Shown here in pieces: positions 7,891 to 14,354 of a DNA stretch of 16,423 nt. The notes under the pieces were generated by a model, which saw only the letters and a list, made by a program, of their open reading frames with translations, ran no database searches and was not told the DNA's origin. The stretch's first letter is position 1; each line of letters starts with the position of its first letter. Source of the DNA: Parcubacteria group bacterium SW_4_49_11 (lineage in GTDB: Bacteria; Patescibacteriota; Minisyncoccia; SW-4-49-11); assembly GCA_003021915.1 (NCBI GenBank), contig PXOY01000015.1, positions 1 to 16,423 of the forward strand. The letters are read 5' to 3'. The position numbers were made by a program, and so were the translations under genes.

Positions 7891-8400
7891 TTACGAGGAT
7901 TGAGGAGATTGAGGGGATTGAGGCTCCTCGCTCTGCTCTTCCTCTGCCGTTACTTTTACTTTTTGCACGGTATCGTTATTTGTAACATATACATCAATTC
8001 GATCTTGAAGACGCAAATCAGAAATGGAGAGAGATTCTTTGCGGTAGTTATCAGGATTTTCGGGCGCAATAATTAAGGTTATAGGAGTGTTTTCTGAAAG
8101 AGAGAATGTTTGGCTAGACTCATCTTGGAGAGAAGAAACTGTTACGTCGGTTCCCTCAATTTCCGTAATGGTCCCCGTAACGACCTCGCTTTGAGACGGT
8201 TGGGGAGCTTTGGGTACCGAAGAATCAGAAGAGTCTGCGGACTGCTCAGAGGAAATCTGAGCGGAAGAACTGCCTTCTTCTCCCTCCCACGGCTTCATCG
8301 CCGCCAGCACCAGCCCACCGACAAAAAGCAGTAAGAGAATCGTACAGATTCCGCCGCTCCAAAGCATTTGGTGATTTTTCAGGTGGGTTTTGATGTCCAT
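7891..8400 (-). CDS. Membrane-anchored protein with Ser-rich linker and DUF5666-like C-terminal domain
   Basis: This 169-aa protein has one N-terminal membrane helix (about 15-35) after a short basic segment. A low-complexity Ser/Asp/Gln/Pro linker follows (about 43-72), then a small beta-rich domain (about 73-151) beginning VVTGTITEIEGTDVTVSS. The pattern of a strand, a turn with Asp, another strand, and a later segment RLQDRIDVYV resembles the OB-like DUF5666 family, but the match is judged by eye. The C-terminus is an acidic tail with the repeat QSPQSPQSS, encoded by a short imperfect tandem repeat near 7894-7920. The protein is probably held in the membrane with the small domain outside. 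Function is unknown. An internal Met at residue 12 is an alternative start. Confidence 0.75.
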   Translation of the reverse strand: MDIKTHLKNHQMLWSGGICTILLLLFVGGLVLAAMKPWEGEEGSSSAQISSEQSADSSDSSVPKAPQPSQSEVVTGTITEIEGTDVTVSSLQDESSQTFSLSENTPITLIIAPENPDNYRKESLSISDLRLQDRIDVYVTNNDTVQKVKVTAEEEQSEEPQSPQSPQSS

Positions 8401-8493
8401 AGGCTTATATGTTTGATTTTGCTATTTGTTTATATTGTATCGTATGTGGGTCATAGAAACCAGAAGGTTGTGTCCATCTCCCCGAAATATAAT

Positions 8494-8515
8494 CCCCCGA
8501 CAACGTCGTCGGGGG
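8494..8515 (-). terminator. Hairpin, probable terminator of the unrecognised minus-strand gene
   Basis: CCCCCGAC (8494-8501) pairs with GTCGGGGG (8508-8515) around a 6-nt loop, a very stable 8-bp stem. In the minus direction it lies just after the stop at 8533 and is followed by ATTATATTT, a weak T-rich tract. In the plus direction no T-run follows. Confidence 0.55.
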
Positions 8516-8532
8516 TGGGTAATTACGCGGGA

Positions 8533-8997
8533 TTATTCCGGATCAGGCGCCAGAAAATCGAGAAGAAAGTAAGTAAACGCGCACGGCGTGATGGAAAGAA
8601 CAAGCTTAAACGGAAGAAATACGATTCCTTCCTTATCTCCCGTCGGCCCCACCTTCATCTGTTGGGCTAAGGCCGGGATAAATAACCCCCGCTCGTCGGG
8701 AGTAAGCACGTCGCTTGACGCCAGATAGTCCGGCGAATATTCCTGAAGATGAAGTTCTATGGGCGAATGAACCCGCTCTTTGCCGACTTGATACAGTTGG
8801 GTAACCTTATTACTATCCGAGTCGTGAGGAGTGCACGCCAGGCCGGAGAAACATGTCTTGGCATGCTCGTTGGTCCGTTCCAAGATGCTAAAGCACAACC
8901 CAAAGTAAATGTTATCCGACGCTTGCGTACACAACACTTTAAGAGCACCTGTCCGAAAAATTCGCTTATAGTCTTGCCTCAGTATATGTAACGCCAC
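8533..8997 (-). CDS. Unrecognised protein, GTG start
   Basis: I do not recognise this 154-aa protein. It has no obvious signal peptide. Several Cys lie in its first half and one hydrophobic patch near the C-terminus (FLPFKLVLSITPCAFTYFLL), which could be a buried core or a membrane-associated helix. The open frame extends upstream to an ATG at the complement of 9046-9048, but a near-perfect promoter (9030-9058) overlaps that ATG, so the transcript would begin downstream of it. The first suitable start is the GTG at the complement of 8995-8997, preceded 4 nt upstream by GGAGG. The gene is flanked by that promoter and a terminator-like hairpin, which supports its being a real single-gene unit. 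Confidence 0.6.
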   Translation of the reverse strand: MALHILRQDYKRIFRTGALKVLCTQASDNIYFGLCFSILERTNEHAKTCFSGLACTPHDSDSNKVTQLYQVGKERVHSPIELHLQEYSPDYLASSDVLTPDERGLFIPALAQQMKVGPTGDKEGIVFLPFKLVLSITPCAFTYFLLDFLAPDPE

Positions 8998-9029
8998 AGT
9001 ACCTCCAATGGAACCGAATTTCCACGCAA

Positions 9030-9058
9030 AGTATAGTACACAAACCATATGGATGCAA
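9030..9058 (-). promoter_or_regulatory. Promoter of the unrecognised minus-strand gene; decides its start
   Basis: TTGCAT (complement of 9053-9058) and TATACT (complement of 9030-9035) are 17 bp apart on the minus strand. Transcription should start near 9023, which rules out the upstream in-frame ATG and favours the GTG at 8997 with its GGAGG site. Confidence 0.7.
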
Positions 9059-9094
9059 CATTACGCCATACTTCTTTTGTAATCAGGGCTCTTG

Positions 9095-9103
9095 TGCTAT
9101 AAT
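9095..9103 (+). promoter_or_regulatory. Extended -10 promoter of the hydrolase - thyA operon
   Basis: TGCTATAAT at 9095-9103 is a consensus extended -10. Transcription should start near 9110, giving a leader of about 15 nt before the ATG at 9125. A longer open frame starting with TTG at 9092 would begin inside this promoter and is not used. Confidence 0.75.
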
Positions 9104-9124
9104 GGAAATAAAGAACGCATACGC

Positions 9125-10030
9125 ATGTCCCCTTCACTGCTTACGATTTTCACGGACGATCAACTACAACTGCCCGGTCTTCTCTATGAGCCGGACAATT
9201 CCAAGAAAGTGGCCCTCTTTCTTCATGGCATGGGCTCCACTTCAGTTTTTTACAAACATGAACAACATACCGAGCGAGCAAAGGCGTTGGCCGAGCACGG
9301 AATCGCTTACTGCGCCTTCAACAATCGCGGAGCACACTATATCAAGAAACTCAAAAGCACGGGCGGAGAGTCGTTCATGTACGGCATGGCGTTTGAAACC
9401 ATTCGCGAGGCTGTCCTCGACATTCAGAGCGCCCTGGCTGAGCTGTCGCGGTTGGGCTACGAAGAATTCTATCTGATCGGACATTCCACGGGAGCGAACA
9501 AAATCTGCGTGTATGACTCCTACACCGAAGAGAATCCGGTTGCTGGCTACGTCTTGTGGGCCGGCGGAGATGATACCGGGCTTTTTTATGAACAGTTCGG
9601 TAAACATCAGTTCCATACCGTGTTGGATATGTGCCGACGTGAGATAGAAGCGGGACGAGGCACGGAATACGTCCCGTTGGATATTATGCCCCAGCCGTAT
9701 TCGTACGCGGCGCTATACGACATTATGAATCCCGACGGAGACTATAATACGTTCCCGTTCTTTGCCGAATTTCAAGGCTACACCCTGGGAGACAAACCTA
9801 AATTTCGCGAGTGGCACGGCGTAACAGTGCCCAGCCTCGTCATTTACGGGGAAGAAGACGAATTTTTCCAAGGACGGGCCGGTGAGGCGGTGTCCGCTTT
9901 GCAAAGATACGCCCACCCCGAAAGTGAGCACAGTTACGAGCTTGTGCCGGAAGCCGATCATTCGTTCCGCCATCATCAGGAGGAATTAAACGCATCCATA
10001 GCCTCGTTCCTCAAGCAACTAACGCGCTAA
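9125..10030 (+). CDS. Alpha/beta hydrolase (DUF1749-like)
   Basis: This 301-aa cytoplasmic enzyme has the alpha/beta hydrolase fold. The oxyanion-hole segment is LFLHGMGS (His34-Gly35). The nucleophile elbow is GHSTG with Ser121. The acid is probably Asp245 in YGEEDEF and the catalytic His is His279 in ADHSF, all in the expected order and spacing. The sequence around the elbow and the long segment before the acid resemble the DUF1749/UPF0613 group. The substrate is unknown; esterase or acyl hydrolase activity is the general expectation. The ATG at 9125 is chosen because the frame upstream runs into the promoter. It is first in an operon, 3 bp before a 64-aa gene and then thyA; the link to thymidylate synthesis is not explained by its family. 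Confidence 0.9.
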   Translation: MSPSLLTIFTDDQLQLPGLLYEPDNSKKVALFLHGMGSTSVFYKHEQHTERAKALAEHGIAYCAFNNRGAHYIKKLKSTGGESFMYGMAFETIREAVLDIQSALAELSRLGYEEFYLIGHSTGANKICVYDSYTEENPVAGYVLWAGGDDTGLFYEQFGKHQFHTVLDMCRREIEAGRGTEYVPLDIMPQPYSYAALYDIMNPDGDYNTFPFFAEFQGYTLGDKPKFREWHGVTVPSLVIYGEEDEFFQGRAGEAVSALQRYAHPESEHSYELVPEADHSFRHHQEELNASIASFLKQLTR

Positions 10031-10033
10031 CCT

Positions 10034-10228
10034 ATGACCAATCTTTTCCTCTCGTTGAACACGCCGTGCGGTAACAAATACGCGCACCTGGATCTGTTAG
10101 TGGACATCAGTGAACTGACCAAACGCGAGTTTGTCACACTCTATGGTTTTCTCAGGGTTTTGGAGCAGGTGGAGACTGATCTGGAGCTCAAATCGCTTGC
10201 CGACTACCCGGAAATTAGCCGCAATTAA
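10034..10228 (+). CDS. Small protein of unknown function between hydrolase and thyA
   Basis: This 64-aa frame fits exactly between the hydrolase stop (3 bp gap) and the thyA start (2 bp gap), which is good evidence that it is translated. It begins [16 protein letters not shown], is mostly polar and acidic in its second half, and contains one possible helix ([20 protein letters not shown]). It has no membrane span and I recognise no domain. It may be translated by coupling to the hydrolase stop, as no clear ribosome site is visible. Confidence 0.65.
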   Translation: MTNLFLSLNTPCGNKYAHLDLLVDISELTKREFVTLYGFLRVLEQVETDLELKSLADYPEISRN

Positions 10229-10230
10229 CC

Positions 10231-11142
10231 ATGAGGCAGTATCTCAATCTTTTGCGCCACGTCAAAGAGAACGGCGTCGAACGTGCGGATCGCACTGGTG
10301 TAGGCACGCGCGGGGTGTTTGGGTATCAGACGCGATACAACCTTCAAGACGGATTTCCATTGCTAACCACCAAAAAGGTTTTCTTTCGAGGCATCGCGCA
10401 CGAGCTTATTTGGTTTTTAAAAGGAGATACAAACATCAAGTATCTCGTGGATAACGACGTTCATATCTGGGACGAATGGCCGTTTCAGAATTATCTGGAG
10501 ACCAATAACCTGAGCGAGCAGTATCCGAAATACTCCGAAGACTGGCAGAAGAAAAAGCAAGAATTTATTGCTAACCTGAAAGAGGACGCAGAATTCGCGA
10601 GAAAATGGGGCGATTTGGGGCCGGTGTATGGTAAGCAGTGGCGGCGTTGGGAAACCCCCGAGGGTGAGACGATTGACCAGATCGCGCGCGTCCTCCGAGA
10701 TTTGGTGCATAAGCCCTACAGCCGTCGCCATGTCATCAGCGCGTGGAACGTTGCTGATTTGGAGACCATGGAACTTCCGCCGTGTCACTGCCTGTTTCAG
10801 TTCTATGTGGAAGACGGAAAACTCTCTTGTCAGCTGTATCAAAGAAGCGCGGATGTCTTTATCGGCGTACCGTTCAATATTGCCTCGTATGCGTTACTGA
10901 CGCACATCATCGCGCATCTTACGGGCTACCAGGTGGGCGAATTTATTCACACCTTCGGAGACACACATCTCTATTTCAACCATGTGGAACAGGCCGAGAC
11001 CCAACTCGAGCGCACGCCGCGCGAGCTTCCTCGATTAACCCTCAACGAAAACCTCTCTTCGCTTGACGACCTCTCGTACGACGATATTCATCTCGAAGGC
11101 TATGATCCGCATCCGGCGATTAAGGCACCGATTGCGGTGTGA
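10231..11142 (+). CDS. thyA: Thymidylate synthase (ThyA)
   Basis: This complete 303-aa enzyme makes dTMP from dUMP with methylenetetrahydrofolate. Signature elements are DRTGVGTRG (20-28), the phosphate-binding SRRH (164-167), the catalytic Cys185 in [19 protein letters not shown] (204-216) with the dUMP-contacting Asp208 and Asn216, and the conserved C-terminus KAPIAV. The length exceeds the 264 aa of the E. coli enzyme because of an insertion around 88-125 like that of the longer lactobacillus-type enzymes. It is third in the operon, 2 bp after the 64-aa gene, and ends with TGA. Its product feeds the same pool as the nearby dCTP deaminase and kinase-Nudix genes. Confidence 0.98.
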   Translation: MRQYLNLLRHVKENGVERADRTGVGTRGVFGYQTRYNLQDGFPLLTTKKVFFRGIAHELIWFLKGDTNIKYLVDNDVHIWDEWPFQNYLETNNLSEQYPKYSEDWQKKKQEFIANLKEDAEFARKWGDLGPVYGKQWRRWETPEGETIDQIARVLRDLVHKPYSRRHVISAWNVADLETMELPPCHCLFQFYVEDGKLSCQLYQRSADVFIGVPFNIASYALLTHIIAHLTGYQVGEFIHTFGDTHLYFNHVEQAETQLERTPRELPRLTLNENLSSLDDLSYDDIHLEGYDPHPAIKAPIAV

Positions 11143-11148
11143 ATGTAG

Positions 11149-11264
11149 TATTTAGAATATAGTATTTGGTATTTGGAATGGAAGATATACTGTTGATATA
11201 TGGTTGTTTAGAGTAGCAGGTAGCAAGTGCTTGGAGATAAGATGTGTCTTCCTCTTTTTAAAAT
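11149..11264. repeat. Dispersed intergenic repeat, copy B (inverse orientation to copy A)
   Basis: This fills the 129-bp gap between the convergent thyA and dcd-like genes. ATTTGGAATGGAAGATATAC at 11171-11190 is the exact reverse complement of 333-352. GTAGCAAGTGCTTGG at 11220-11234 is the exact reverse complement of 282-296. Between them the match continues with scattered changes. The C/T-rich segment near 11250-11263 is a degraded form of the copy A hairpin arm. No independent terminator is seen here. Confidence 0.8.
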
Positions 11265-11271
11265 TGTATAT

Positions 11272-11940
11272 CTAATCTTCTTCGAAAATCTCTCGATCAT
11301 TGTACATTTTCGGCACCATCATCTGGGGACTCCAGTTGGCTTTAATGTCTTCTAAATCGGGCGTAGTCTGATATTTCCCCGTGGCCGTATAATCTTGACT
11401 CTCGATTTCGCCGACGTCAAAGAAAATAATTTGGGCAATACGCCGCCCCACGACGAGCGGAATACTGTAGTAGCGGGAGTTATTCGTAATCTCCATCGTC
11501 CACCGATTGACATACCCGACATCGCCCCAGCCGGCGCACTTACAGACTTCCAAAAAGTTGCGTCCCATGGAGGAGCGCGCCTTCATCATGGTCGTAATAT
11601 GATCTTTGCCGCCGATAAACTCTTCCGTGTGGGCTAAAATCGTCTCACCGGGTTCAATCAGAATCACCCGATCATCCGGAGCAATGCCTACAAATTCTAC
11701 CTCCTCAAGAGCGTCTTGGGTGTAGGGCGCGTACTCCGGCTCCTTCCCCCACACCTGTTCGGTGTGTCGCGGATTGTACACGTTATACACCCGCATGTTC
11801 TGCGGTTTCTGCTCCCGGAAAAACCACGGTCCCAAGGACACGTCGTAGCTGGAGGTTCCCAAGTGCTTGTCTTTGAGCGGATCAATGACGATAGTGCCGC
11901 TCTGAATACGCTCGCGTATCGCGGTATCGGAGAGGGCCAT
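11272..11940 (-). CDS. dcd: dCTP deaminase / dUTPase family protein (Dcd-like)
   Basis: At 222 aa this is somewhat longer than the usual 190. The N-terminus, LSDTAIRERIQSGTIVIDPL followed by SYDVSLG, is typical of dCTP deaminase. The core has ARSSMGR (121-127), GDVGY (139-143), the expected catalytic Glu150 in TMEI, and RIAQIIFF (167-174), followed by the KYQ segment near 189-191. Family members convert dCTP to dUTP, and some also hydrolyse dUTP to dUMP, the ThyA substrate. Which activity this one has cannot be decided by eye. The CKCAGW segment (133-138) is unlike the E. coli enzyme. A TAAGG-type ribosome site stands 9 nt before the ATG. It converges on thyA across repeat copy B. Confidence 0.88.
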   Translation of the reverse strand: MALSDTAIRERIQSGTIVIDPLKDKHLGTSSYDVSLGPWFFREQKPQNMRVYNVYNPRHTEQVWGKEPEYAPYTQDALEEVEFVGIAPDDRVILIEPGETILAHTEEFIGGKDHITTMMKARSSMGRNFLEVCKCAGWGDVGYVNRWTMEITNNSRYYSIPLVVGRRIAQIIFFDVGEIESQDYTATGKYQTTPDLEDIKANWSPQMMVPKMYNDREIFEED

Positions 11941-11962
11941 ATATGCAAACCTTATTACCCGC

Positions 11963-11992
11963 AGTATAGTCGTTGCGAGGGAACGGACGCAA
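11963..11992 (-). promoter_or_regulatory. Promoter of the dcd-like gene
   Basis: TTGCGT (complement of 11987-11992) and TATACT (complement of 11963-11968) are 18 bp apart on the minus strand. The predicted start near 11956 gives a leader of about 16 nt that still includes the AAGG ribosome site at the complement of 11950-11953. Confidence 0.65.
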
Positions 11993-12165
11993 GGTTTCTC
12001 TGAAGTACCCCCTCATTGATACACCCACACGTTCACGTGTTCCATTCTTCGAGGTCACCAGAACTCTTCAAATGCGTGTCTCAGCCCCCCAAAGACGGCA
12101 CAGGCTCCGGGGCCGAACGTTGGGCGTCTTCGGCTGCCGGCCTTCAAAACGGGGTTTCTGATCAT
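11990..12165. other. GC-rich structured intergenic stretch, possible ncRNA or repeat
   Basis: This lies between the kinase-Nudix gene and the dcd promoter. It contains ACACGT/ACGTGT inverted at 12027-12040, AAGACG (12092-12097) against CGTCTT (12125-12130), and GCCGAA (12112-12117) against TTCGGC (12129-12134), which are alternative pairings. GGTTTCT-TGA-like sequences occur near both ends (about 11993 and 12153). An open frame here gives an Arg-rich peptide without domain character, so I treat it as non-coding. Strand and function are undetermined. Confidence 0.35.
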
Positions 12166-12171
12166 ATGTCA

Positions 12172-13113
12172 TTACCCAAACGCGTAGTCTAAAATAGTTC
12201 TATTACTTTCATAGTTGACTTTTTCTTTCGCCTCTGCAACAGATAGGAACACATAATCTTCATGTTCATGACTTAACCGGATCGCATCGGCCTCTTGTAT
12301 CTGATAGGTAAATATATATTCGTTTAATTCGTATCCTTCCTCACCCATGAATGAAAACTGAAAATTAACCGGATGTAATCGTTCTCTTTGCCCGTGAATT
12401 CCGGTCTCTTCTTGTAGTTCTCGTAACGCTCCTTGAGAAAGAAATTCACCCGGCCCAATGCCTCCACTAATTGTTTGCCAAAATCCCCCTTTGTGTTGAT
12501 TTCGTTTTAAAACCAATACTTCAACATCTCCCTCAGTGTTTCTCCGAAATACGACTACATTAACTTGCGCTATTCTTTGTTCATGTATGGCACGCATTAT
12601 GGTGTGAACCATACGTTCGGTATTTTTCCGTTTAGCATTACGGAACTGATTCAGAGGGAGAGTAGGCAAATCATACCGGTACGGTACTACATAGGTATAA
12701 AATTCTTGGTATTTCTTCATTAGTTCCCTGTCTCGTACCCAAAAATGCCTGGCATATACCATTTCCATATCCGCATACAGAAATACGATCAGACAGCTAT
12801 TCGCTCGGTACCATTCTTTCAATTGCTCAAATACGTCATACGTAAAGTCTATCTCGGTATTATGCACATATGCATACGCCATAGTAGAAATAATCGATCG
12901 TTCCATGACGATGGGCTGAGAATACATGCCTGCGTGTAAATTGGTCGTAATCTGGCAATATTGATCTCTATACCATATACTGTAGTCTTCGGGAGGCGTT
13001 TCCAAATACTGAGTCGTCGGCTCCGGAATAAACGTATAGCCATAGGTATCTTGCAATGTGTGCGCTAATGTTGATTTCCCGATGCCCCAAAACCCTTCTA
13101 AGATTATGTTCAT
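12172..13113 (-). CDS. Fusion of deoxynucleoside-kinase-like domain and Nudix hydrolase
   Basis: This 313-aa protein has two domains. Residues 1 to about 175 are a P-loop kinase: the Walker A motif is GFWGIGKST (7-15), followed by the ERSIIS segment (71-76), whose Glu-Arg-Ser pattern is typical of deoxynucleoside kinases rather than the DRY of thymidylate kinase. An Arg-containing lid-like segment lies near 122-129. Residues about 181-313 are a Nudix domain with a complete Nudix box (217-239, G-x5-E-x7-REL-x-EE-x-GI), preceded by GGFWQTISGG. Expected activities are phosphorylation of a (deoxy)nucleoside or nucleotide and pyrophosphate hydrolysis of a nucleoside triphosphate-like compound; the substrates are unknown. 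It follows the TIKI/TraB-like gene by 17 bp and is the last gene of that unit. Codon use appears more AT-rich than in thyA or nhaA. Confidence 0.85.
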   Translation of the reverse strand: MNIILEGFWGIGKSTLAHTLQDTYGYTFIPEPTTQYLETPPEDYSIWYRDQYCQITTNLHAGMYSQPIVMERSIISTMAYAYVHNTEIDFTYDVFEQLKEWYRANSCLIVFLYADMEMVYARHFWVRDRELMKKYQEFYTYVVPYRYDLPTLPLNQFRNAKRKNTERMVHTIMRAIHEQRIAQVNVVVFRRNTEGDVEVLVLKRNQHKGGFWQTISGGIGPGEFLSQGALRELQEETGIHGQRERLHPVNFQFSFMGEEGYELNEYIFTYQIQEADAIRLSHEHEDYVFLSVAEAKEKVNYESNRTILDYAFG

Positions 13114-13130
13114 ATACCGATTTGTTAATA

Positions 13131-14024
13131 CTACTCGTTAAATAATTCTCGTAATGCCTGTTCTTGCATAACTGCATGACTCGCACCATACACGACAAAA
13201 ATGGACTGATATGTATTCTGTTCTTTCAAATCGGCAATCCGCTTGACGATATGCTCATCCCGAAACAGAGAAGCCTCCTCGCCTATCCGGTTAAGTACTG
13301 TCTGCTCTTGATCTTCCCACGGGGTGGGATCAACCATACGTTCCGCATCCGTCTCTTGTTCGGGAGTGATAGATTGACTAAGAAGCTGTTCACCGACCTT
13401 GATGGCATGCTCATAGGAATAATCAAAATCTTTCCAATCCGTAACCTCTGTAAATTCCTCAATTACGGGTTCTATATACCTCTCAAAATTATTTTCTTGG
13501 TCTGAGTTGGAAGACGTTTCTTGATGATACTCCGCCAACGCACGTAATACACACCACGCAAATATCTCTTCTCGCGTAAACTTTTCTTCCAAATGTGCAA
13601 ACAACTCTTCGTCACTCGGTTCCGGAGAGTCAAATTCTGTATTGTTCTGGGCTGCCAACTGAATAGCAAATCCCGATTCTCCCAAGCCTTTAATAACCTC
13701 TTCTCGAGAGTACATCTGCGCGTTTTGTCGGATATCTTCAGTCTCTCCCAGGGGCATGTTTTCTACCAGTACAATGTCCGGTCTCGTCTGTCCGAACGTC
13801 TGTTCTATCTGGGAAAACACTTCATCTTCCGGATCATTTACATGCGGAGACCCAAAATACTCAATTTCTCCGGTCTCATCCTCAAGTTTATACACATATG
13901 GAACCTCATGCTCCACATCTTTATATTCTGAGGCGGACATGATGTTCTCCTCCGGCGACACTTCTTCCTTTGATTCTTGTTCAGATGTGTTTGGTCCGAA
14001 AGACGGTCCTTGTTCGATATTCAT
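13131..14024 (-). CDS. TIKI/TraB-like (EreA/ChaN-type fold) protein, putative
   Basis: From the chosen ATG the protein has 297 aa. The first 40 residues are polar and acidic, with no signal peptide or membrane helix, so it is probably cytoplasmic. The suggested family rests on three spaced motifs: GSPH (58-61), a Glu in DIVLVEN (88), and YGASH near the C-terminus (279-283), with Arg255 in FRDEH before it. TIKI, TraB and PrgY proteins share the GxxH-E-R-GxxH order, thought to bind a metal or form the active site. The rest is acidic and rich in Glu and Gln. An upstream in-frame ATG at 14055-14057 overlaps the -10 region, so the ATG at 14022-14024 is preferred. It is co-transcribed with the kinase-Nudix fusion. 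The family assignment is moderate. Confidence 0.65.
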   Translation of the reverse strand: MNIEQGPSFGPNTSEQESKEEVSPEENIMSASEYKDVEHEVPYVYKLEDETGEIEYFGSPHVNDPEDEVFSQIEQTFGQTRPDIVLVENMPLGETEDIRQNAQMYSREEVIKGLGESGFAIQLAAQNNTEFDSPEPSDEELFAHLEEKFTREEIFAWCVLRALAEYHQETSSNSDQENNFERYIEPVIEEFTEVTDWKDFDYSYEHAIKVGEQLLSQSITPEQETDAERMVDPTPWEDQEQTVLNRIGEEASLFRDEHIVKRIADLKEQNTYQSIFVVYGASHAVMQEQALRELFNE

Positions 14025-14043
14025 ACGTAGTTGTACTCCTTTT

Positions 14044-14072
14044 ACTATATGATACACCTACCACTCACTCAA
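14044..14072 (-). promoter_or_regulatory. Promoter of the TIKI/TraB-like - kinase-Nudix unit; decides the start
   Basis: TTGAGT (complement of 14067-14072) and TATAGT (complement of 14044-14049) are 17 bp apart. Transcription should start near 14037, at the AAAAGGAGT block (complement of 14035-14043) that stands 11 nt before the ATG at 14024. The upstream ATG at 14057 would not be in the transcript. Confidence 0.7.
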
Positions 14073-14085
14073 CATAATTTTTTAA

Positions 14086-14136
14086 GCGCATCTCAAACGT
14101 AAGAAGAACTCCACCGACCTTCGAGTGCGCCTCACT
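14086..14136. repeat. Dispersed intergenic repeat, copy C (partial)
   Basis: CGCATCTCAAA at 14087-14097 is identical to 189-199 and AGAACTCCACCG at 14105-14116 is identical to 219-230. The two blocks are in the same order and orientation as in copy A, but about 12 bp closer together. The palindromic arm is degraded (CTCACTCTTT in place of CTCCTCTTT). The rest of the element is missing. Confidence 0.65.
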
Positions 14137-14160
14137 CTTTATTGACGCTTGTATGATCAC

Positions 14161-14202
14161 GTAAAAACTAGAGTTTTTACAATGCTCATTGAACACATGA
14201 GC
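14161..14202. other. Two adjacent hairpins of unknown role upstream of nhaA
   Basis: GTAAAAACT (14161-14169) pairs with AGTTTTTAC (14172-14180) around 2 nt. GCTCAT (14184-14189) pairs with ATGAGC (14197-14202) around 7 nt. They lie between copy C and the nhaA promoter, outside any predicted plus-strand transcript. They could be a double operator, an insulating terminator, or part of a mobile-repeat remnant. The remainder of 14025-14354 holds only the two divergent promoters and repeat copy C. Confidence 0.45.
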
Positions 14203-14259
14203 TTTCTGTCTTGTTCATTCTAACGTACGTAATGTTACCAGAGGATAGACTGTCTGCTC

Positions 14260-14288
14260 TTGCAAACATACGCCGAGAGGTTTAGAAT
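14260..14288 (+). promoter_or_regulatory. Promoter of nhaA
   Basis: TTGCAA (14260-14265) and TAGAAT (14283-14288) are 17 bp apart. The predicted start near 14295 leaves a leader of about 60 nt, the longest in this window. No strong ribosome site precedes the ATG. Confidence 0.6.
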
Positions 14289-14354
14289 AAGATGTTATGT
14301 GCTGACGTTACATCGCCATCACTGCAGGAATAGAACATATAGCCCGGGTGTGAT

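Noticed and set aside
9092..9124. Longer N-terminus of the hydrolase from a TTG at 9092
   Set aside because: The added codons overlap the extended -10 box and the predicted transcription start, and the family's fold starts after the ATG at 9125.
11140..11142. Possible recoding of TGA as glycine, as in some CPR lineages
   Set aside because: thyA ends at this TGA directly after the conserved KAPIAV C-terminus, and none of the conserved genes needs an in-frame TGA.
11973..12161. A 62-codon plus-strand frame with an Arg-rich product
   Set aside because: It has no ribosome site and no domain character, and it overlaps the dcd promoter and GC-rich hairpins; it looks like translation of non-coding sequence.
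14025..14057. Longer N-terminus of the TIKI/TraB-like protein from the upstream ATG
   Set aside because: The 11 extra codons cover the -10 box and the GGAG block, so they would not be transcribed as coding sequence.
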